Below the pieces are notes generated by a model. The model made no database searches, was not told where the DNA came from, and worked only from the letters and a program-made list of their open reading frames with translations. Below, in pieces: positions 33,463 to 39,703 of a stretch of DNA of 39,703 bases (positions within the stretch are counted from its first letter, which is position 1; every line of letters begins with the position of its first letter). Both the position numbers and the translations under genes were made by a program. Location: the NCBI GenBank assembly GCA_902784345.1, contig CACZUD010000002.1:222183-261885 (forward strand). The letters are read 5' to 3'. This stretch comes from an uncultured Pseudomonadota bacterium. Its GTDB lineage: Bacteria; Pseudomonadota; Alphaproteobacteria; Rs-D84.

Positions 33463-34509
33463 ATGAAAGATTTATTGCGTAAAATTTTTGGACCACGTGG
33501 AATTAAAATTACTGCCGGGGAATTAGCAAAAAAATTCGGTCTGGAATTAAAAGGCGATGAAAAAGTTGTCGTTAATGGTGTTGCACCAATCGCAGAGGCC
33601 AAACCAGGACAATTGGCTTTTTATTCCACAGAACGTAATTCAAACGCTTTTAAAATTTTACCTATCGAAGTTTTACAAAAAACGCGTGCATCTGTAATTT
33701 TGTTGCAGCGCGAACAAATCAAAGATGCACCAAAAGGCGCAACCCTTTTGATAACAGATTCTCCGCGTGGAAATATTGTTAAAATATTGGGCGAAGTTTA
33801 TCGCGAAAAACCACGTTTTGGTGTGTCTTATTTTGCAACTGTTGAACGGGGTGTGTTTTTCCGCAAAAAACGTACAAACTATATCGGCCAATATGCCACT
33901 GTAGAAAAAGGTGCAGTGTTGGAAGAAGGTGTCAAGATTTATCCTGGGGCTTTTATTGGGCGTAATGTTGTCCTTGGTGCAAATACGGTCGTTCACAGTG
34001 GTGCACACATAGAAAACGCTACAATCGGTTCAGATTGCGTGATAAATGCAAATGCGGTAATTGGCAAAGACGGTTTTGGTTATACACGTCAGAACGGAAA
34101 AAATGTGTTTATACCGCATACTGGACGTGTCATTTTGGGTAATCGTGTTTCTGTTGGTGCAAATACATGTATCGATCGTGGTGCAATGACAGATACAATT
34201 GTTGGCGAAGGTACAAAAATAGATAATCTATGTCAGATTGCGCACGGTGTTGTGATTGGTAACGAATGTTTCTTGGCTTCTGGTGTTGGTATCGCCGGTG
34301 GTACAGTTGTTGGCAATCGTGTGTTGCTGGGTGGACATGTTGGAATTTCAAATGGTTTAAAGATTGGTGATGATGTGGAAATCGGCGCAAACAGTGGTGT
34401 TTTCCGCAGTATTCCAGCGGGTGAAAAATGGATGGGTATGCCAGCTGGACCAGGAATTGAATTCTTTCGTCATTATTCTTGGGTTAAATCGCAAGTTTCA
34501 AAGAAATAA
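33463..34509 (+). CDS. lpxD: LpxD, UDP-3-O-acylglucosamine N-acyltransferase
   Basis: This 348-residue protein has an N-terminal uridine-binding domain (about 1-115, with APIAEAKPGQLAFY) and a left-handed beta-helix of hexapeptide repeats (about 120-320). The catalytic His261 lies in NLCQIAHGVVIG; DGFGY at 203-207 and GAN-C-IDRGAM at 232-242 are conserved family segments. It adds the second acyl chain in lipid A synthesis from acyl-ACP. The usual partners fabZ, lpxA, lpxB and bamA are absent; here it stands alone with its own promoter and terminator. AAGGAA precedes the ATG. Confidence 0.96.
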   Translation: MKDLLRKIFGPRGIKITAGELAKKFGLELKGDEKVVVNGVAPIAEAKPGQLAFYSTERNSNAFKILPIEVLQKTRASVILLQREQIKDAPKGATLLITDSPRGNIVKILGEVYREKPRFGVSYFATVERGVFFRKKRTNYIGQYATVEKGAVLEEGVKIYPGAFIGRNVVLGANTVVHSGAHIENATIGSDCVINANAVIGKDGFGYTRQNGKNVFIPHTGRVILGNRVSVGANTCIDRGAMTDTIVGEGTKIDNLCQIAHGVVIGNECFLASGVGIAGGTVVGNRVLLGGHVGISNGLKIGDDVEIGANSGVFRSIPAGEKWMGMPAGPGIEFFRHYSWVKSQVSKK

Positions 34510-34511
34510 TA

Positions 34512-34535
34512 AACGCCCAAACGGGCGTTCTTTTA
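34512..34535. terminator. Terminator between lpxD and convergent secreted-protein gene
   Basis: AACGCCC (34512-34518) pairs with GGGCGTT (34523-34529) with AAAC loop, then CTTTTATT. The stem ends just before the convergent gene's stop at 34533. Confidence 0.75.
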
Positions 34536-35351
34536 TTCTGGACATACTGATAATAAATCCAAAGCGTTCTGCACATCTTCGTTTACAGAAACATTTATTT
34601 CGCGTCCCATACCATCTGTGTATGAATAAACAAAAGGTTCACTGCTAAAATTTGGTACGCGTTCGTATACATCAACAAAAGGCTGTAACATAGAATCAAA
34701 CCATTTGTGATTTTTGCATAAGCATAAATTACGAACGTCCATAACCATTTCGCCTGTTACGCCATTTGAATATTTGTCTGCGATATCTTCTGGACCCATT
34801 ACCAAACAACGCTTTGTAATGGCAAATTTATTTGCATCGTCTTTCAAGAATTTGTAAATTTCTTTGTCTGATGCACCCTTTTCACGCATTTTATTTATTA
34901 TCCCAGCCGTACAACATGAATTGCTGGCATTCATAAGCATTTTATATCTTTGTGTTAATGGATACATTTCTGACATATTCGCATTTACTTCGTCATAGGA
35001 ATACATAGCAAATATTACATTATCAATGCTGGCAGAATTAAAATGTGGTGCGCGTGGCGCAACAGTTGTTTTAAATGCCGGTTTTTTATACCAGATTGCA
35101 CAGGCTTCTGGGGTGTCAAACGGGCAATTATAATCGTGTTTGCACATTTGTTCTGGTTCAACACAAGTTTGTTCTGGAACAATCCATTTTAATTCATATT
35201 CGACAGGCTCTGAAATATCGATTATTTTGATGTCTTCACCGATTTCAGCAAGAACCAATTCGCAATCATCACCAATGCATTCAGATGCGCAAACGTAATT
35301 TACATTTAGCGCAATGGCAAACATAGCCAAAAAAGATATTTTGTTTTTCAT
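34533..35351 (-). CDS. Cys-rich secreted protein, unknown family
   Basis: 272 residues from the ATG at 35351; the frame is open 13 codons upstream, but the signal peptide starts here. The signal MKNKISFLAMFAIALNVNYVCA is followed by SECIGDDCELV. About a dozen Cys occur, including CVEPEQMCKHDYNCPF, the pair SCCTAG, and NLCLCKNHKW. No known domain was recognised. It has no clear SD; the region before it is shared with the divergent barrel-protein gene. Like the 1114-residue protein it points to an oxidising envelope with many disulfides. Confidence 0.75.
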   Translation of the reverse strand: MKNKISFLAMFAIALNVNYVCASECIGDDCELVLAEIGEDIKIIDISEPVEYELKWIVPEQTCVEPEQMCKHDYNCPFDTPEACAIWYKKPAFKTTVAPRAPHFNSASIDNVIFAMYSYDEVNANMSEMYPLTQRYKMLMNASNSCCTAGIINKMREKGASDKEIYKFLKDDANKFAITKRCLVMGPEDIADKYSNGVTGEMVMDVRNLCLCKNHKWFDSMLQPFVDVYERVPNFSSEPFVYSYTDGMGREINVSVNEDVQNALDLLSVCPE

Positions 35352-35401
35352 AAGACTAATTTTATCACAAAAAAGGTGTGTTTTAAACAAAAAATTTATT
35401 G

Positions 35402-35430
35402 TTGTGTATTGTGTATCAAATATTTATAAT
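35402..35430 (+). promoter_or_regulatory. Probable promoter of the outer-membrane barrel gene
   Basis: TTGTGT (35402-35407), a 17-base spacer and a perfect TATAAT (35425-35430), then GTTCTTAAA at 35440-35448, the same 9-mer found just after the nusA -10 box. Confidence 0.55.
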
Positions 35431-35472
35431 TAGGAACAGGTTCTTAAACACAACAGCACAAAAGGCAATAAC

Positions 35473-36567
35473 ATGAAAAAAATCTCTATGATTTCAATAT
35501 TATCTGTATTAATAATTCCTGCTTTTGCAGAAACAGAAACCAAAGATTTGTATGGTGATCCAGCTAATATTCAACAGGCTGTGGCGCCAAAAGCTGATGC
35601 GCAACCAGCGGCACAACAAGCCAAAGAACAATCTGTCGATTCGAAAGAAGTCATAGAAGAAAAGAAAATAGAAGAAAAAAAGATAGAAAAACAAATAAAG
35701 AAATCAGCACAAGCAAAGGAAAAACAAACAAAAGTTCAAGAAGAAGAACAACAGCTTCAACCTAGAAAAACAGAAGAACAAAAATTTGAATCAAAAACAT
35801 TTTCAAATCCGGATACAAAATTTCCTCACGGGCTTCAACTTGGAATTGGTGTGTCGCCAACCAGTGGTCTGAATGCGTTTGTTGGATATAATAATAAAAA
35901 TTTTGATTCTTTCTGGTGGAAAAGATTAGGTTTTCGTTTGGATTTTGCAACATATTCACCAATTAAAAGTACTTTGAATAACAGAATAAACGATTCTATT
36001 GGTGATGACGGAATCAAAATTGATGATAATTTAAAAGTTAACAACGTAGATATAAACGCAAAACATATTGCTGCGTTAATTGATTTTTATCCATTTGGTG
36101 ATACGTGGTTCCTTGGCGGATTGCGTGTGTCTGGTGGTTACATGACAGGTGATTTGGATTTGAATGCAGATATTCGTGGAACCAAAAAATTAAATGAAAT
36201 CGAATTTGAACTTGGCGGCCGCAAGTATAAATATGATGGAAGTGAAATGCGTGGTAAATCAAATGTAAATTGGAAATACAGTGGGCCATACCTTGGTGCA
36301 GGTTTTGATTTGGGAATATTCCGCGGGCTTAAACTTTATTTTGATGCGGGTGTCGTATTTACTGACAATCATGCAAAGATTAATTTGGATGTTCCTATCA
36401 CAAGCGATTTAAAAGATATAACCAGTGGCGCACCACAGGAAATAACCGGTGTAATAGAAACCGAGTTTGAAGAAGCAAAAGCAAAAGCGACAGCGGATGC
36501 ACAGAGTGAATTAAATAAAGTGGATTATTTCCCAATTGTGAAACTGGGCTTAATGTATCGTTTCTAA
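35473..36567 (+). CDS. Outer-membrane beta-barrel protein with charged periplasmic linker
   Basis: 364 residues. The signal peptide ends at about residue 19 (IIPAFA). A Lys/Glu/Gln-rich, probably coiled-coil linker covers about 40-110 (EEKKIEEKKIEKQIKK). From about 117 on, alternating strands follow: LQLGIGVSPTSGLNAFVGYN, FRLDFATYSP, WFLGGLRVSGGYM, YLGAGFDLGIFRGLKLYFDAG. The last residue is Phe (LGLMYRF), the usual beta-signal of BAM substrates. The barrel is small (8-12 strands by eye). The ligand is unknown. It has its own promoter and terminator. Confidence 0.82.
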   Translation: MKKISMISILSVLIIPAFAETETKDLYGDPANIQQAVAPKADAQPAAQQAKEQSVDSKEVIEEKKIEEKKIEKQIKKSAQAKEKQTKVQEEEQQLQPRKTEEQKFESKTFSNPDTKFPHGLQLGIGVSPTSGLNAFVGYNNKNFDSFWWKRLGFRLDFATYSPIKSTLNNRINDSIGDDGIKIDDNLKVNNVDINAKHIAALIDFYPFGDTWFLGGLRVSGGYMTGDLDLNADIRGTKKLNEIEFELGGRKYKYDGSEMRGKSNVNWKYSGPYLGAGFDLGIFRGLKLYFDAGVVFTDNHAKINLDVPITSDLKDITSGAPQEITGVIETEFEEAKAKATADAQSELNKVDYFPIVKLGLMYRF

Positions 36568-36572
36568 AAATT

Positions 36573-36596
36573 ACCGCCCTTTGGGCGGTTTTTTTT
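36573..36596 (+). terminator. Intrinsic terminator after the barrel gene
   Basis: ACCGCCC (36573-36579) pairs with GGGCGGT (36583-36589) around TTT, followed by eight T. Confidence 0.9.
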
Positions 36597-36611
36597 AGTG
36601 CGATTCGGTGT

Positions 36612-36639
36612 CGATTCGGTACAAGACGAATCGTTTTTT
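36612..36639 (+). terminator. Second possible terminator, with CGATTCGGT direct repeat
   Basis: CGATTC (36612-36617) pairs with GAATCG (36628-36633), followed by six T. The 9-mer CGATTCGGT is also present as a direct repeat at 36601-36609. It could back up the stronger terminator just before and insulate the rRNA operon. Confidence 0.5.
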
Positions 36640-36766
36640 GCCCTTTTAGGCGTGTTTATAAGAACAAAACAAAAAATATTTTAAAAATATTAATGCAACA
36701 GGATGCCGGATTTCTGGGGTTTTTGAATTTTTTGTGTTTTTCTTAAAATTATTTTTGAAAAAACGC

Positions 36767-36795
36767 TTGACTTTTTGTTGGTTCACAATCATAAT
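36767..36795 (+). promoter_or_regulatory. rRNA operon promoter
   Basis: TTGACT (36767-36772), a 17-base spacer and CATAAT (36790-36795). This is the best -35 in the window, placed about 320 bases before 16S. The stretch from here to 37118 is the rRNA leader: it holds the inverted repeat GATTTTTGA/TCAAAAATC (36898-36919) and half of the 16S processing stem, and no gene. Confidence 0.7.
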
Positions 36796-36928
36796 AACCG
36801 GGCTTTAAGTTGGGACTGTATGGAAAATAAGGTTCTAACCTCTGAAATTCCGTGATAAAAAATCACAACATTGTTAATAAAAGCAGCTCATCAAAATGAT
36901 TTTTGAATTATCAAAAATCTGTTCAAGA

Positions 36929-36945
36929 AGAGATATGCAGACAGT
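36929..36945 (+). other. 5' half of 16S rRNA processing stem
   Basis: AGAGATAT-G-CAGACAGT (36929-36945) is complementary to ACTGTCTG-A-ATATCTCT at 38665-38681, giving 16 base pairs with one G-A mismatch across the whole 16S gene. Such stems are cut by RNase III to release the 16S precursor. Confidence 0.7.
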
Positions 36946-37118
36946 TGAATTTGGAATATCCAAACTTTGACTAAGTCAAATGTGCATATCCTAGACAGGT
37001 AGTAGGTTAAAATATAACCTCGTTAAAAAACTTGTCTTGCGAATATATATATGTAAAGACGAACTGATTAAAGTCAGCTTTGTTAAATGCACAGGACTTA
37101 AATTACAAGTTTTTTTTA

Positions 37119-38623
<1,505 letters not shown>

Positions 38624-38631
38624 TAGAGAAA

Positions 38632-38651
38632 ACCACTTACACGAAAGTGGT
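38632..38651 (+). other. Hairpin just after 16S
   Basis: ACCACTT (38632-38638) and AAGTGGT (38645-38651) form a 7-bp stem inside the 16S processing loop. It is probably a structural or processing element; no T run follows. Confidence 0.4.
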
Positions 38652-38664
38652 CAATCCAAACCCG

Positions 38665-38681
38665 ACTGTCTGAATATCTCT
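38665..38681 (+). other. 3' half of 16S rRNA processing stem
   Basis: Complement of 36929-36945, 16 pairs with one mismatch. It lies about 40 bases after the 16S 3' end and about 55 before tRNA-Ile. Confidence 0.7.
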
Positions 38682-38736
38682 TTTTGATGATTCTGGTATC
38701 AGCAGAACTAATGGCTTGAAATCAGAATGTTTCTAT

Positions 38737-38813
38737 GGGTCAGTAGTTCAGTTGGTTAGAATGTCGCTCTGATACAGCGAAGGTCGAAGATTCGAGTTCT
38801 TCCTGACCCACCA
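38737..38813 (+). tRNA. tRNA-Ile (GAT)
   Basis: Acceptor GGGTCAG pairs with CTGACCC, followed by A and an encoded CCA. The anticodon arm TCGCT-CTGATAC-AGCGA gives GAT. T arm GAAGA-TTCGAGT-TCTTC is perfect; the D stem (GTTC/GAAT) has one G-T pair. It sits in the 16S-23S spacer. tRNA-Ala, its usual partner, is not found between here and 23S. Confidence 0.95.
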
Positions 38814-38831
38814 GTTTTTAAGATGAGGTTA

Positions 38832-38861
38832 GAATCAAAAATGATTTTTCATTTTTGATTC
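38832..38861 (+). other. Perfect 13-bp hairpin in the 16S-23S spacer
   Basis: GAATCAAAAATGA and TCATTTTTGATTC with a TTTT loop. It lies 18 bases after tRNA-Ile. The remaining spacer to about 39109 (about 250 bases) shows only a further inverted repeat, TTGAAGA/TCTTCAA near 39083-39102, likely part of the 23S processing stem, and no gene. Confidence 0.5.
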
Positions 38862-39109
38862 CAAATATTCCAGAAGAATATCCAATGGAATCTGCTTTTA
38901 TAGCAAAATATTGTTAATCGGTTTTTATGTCGCAAGTTAAATCGAAAGATTTGATTTGTTGAACATCGTAATCTCAAAATATTCTTTCTGAAAGAGTAAT
39001 CACGAAAGTGATAATTCAATTAGATAGCAAGAATCAACTTAAATGCTTAAAAAACTCATTTCAAGTTTCTTTTAAGATTATCTTGAAGACATTCTCTTCA
39101 AGCATAAGA

Positions 39110-39703
<594 letters not shown>

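Noticed and set aside
33324-33602. 92-codon minus ORF spanning the inverted repeat and the lpxD start
   Set aside because: It is the reading of the GC-rich repeat arm and antisense lpxD; no RBS.

Overview
The window carries one AT-rich bacterial chromosome segment. The 16S rRNA gene has alphaproteobacterial traits (a strongly shortened helix in the 440-490 region, GTAGATATC in the 690 loop). The genes fit a Gram-negative cell of that class: Pal, LptF/G-LptD-SurA, Skp, LpxD, a DUF4167 protein and rsmG-parA-parB. I infer an uncultured, probably host- or gut-associated alphaproteobacterium. I cannot name a genus, and placement needs a 16S or marker-gene tree.

Layout. 1-1.1 kb: the 5' part of a uracil-DNA glycosylase-like gene (minus), divergent from a frameshifted pal. 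1.1-3.5 kb: rsmG-parA-parB (minus) with a parS-like palindrome between rsmG and parA. 3.5-6.0 kb: a TPR protein overlapping gpsA. 6.0-8.8 kb: pnp and ybaB, each closed by a terminator. 8.9-15.6 kb: a minus-strand operon lptF/G-lptD-surA-rlmN, ending in two tandem TrpF-like barrel proteins and followed by tRNA-Val. Most joints are 4-base ATGA overlaps. 15.6-19.8 kb: nusA-infB behind a recognisable promoter and leader hairpin. 19.8-23.8 kb: skp, and a DUF4167-dnaX-prepilin-OmpA lipoprotein operon (minus). 23.8-29.8 kb: a plus-strand operon of three large prepilin-like proteins, a zinc-ribbon/DUF3426 membrane protein, a small exported protein and an RluD-type pseudouridine synthase. 29.8-36.6 kb: an 1114-residue exported protein with five regular six-cysteine modules, a MITE-like inverted repeat, lpxD, a Cys-rich secreted protein and an outer-membrane barrel protein. 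36.6-39.7 kb: an rRNA operon (promoter, leader, 16S, tRNA-Ile, start of 23S).

The genes combine housekeeping (translation, chromosome partition, RNA decay) with envelope assembly. The least familiar parts are the three-gene large-pilin operon at 23.9-27.8 kb, the six-cysteine-module protein at 29.8-33.2 kb and the tandem TrpF-like pair at 9.0-10.5 kb. No pilus ATPase, secretin, platform protein or prepilin peptidase lies in the window, so any pilus machinery must be encoded elsewhere. All functions are read from sequence by eye; no search or structure prediction was run.
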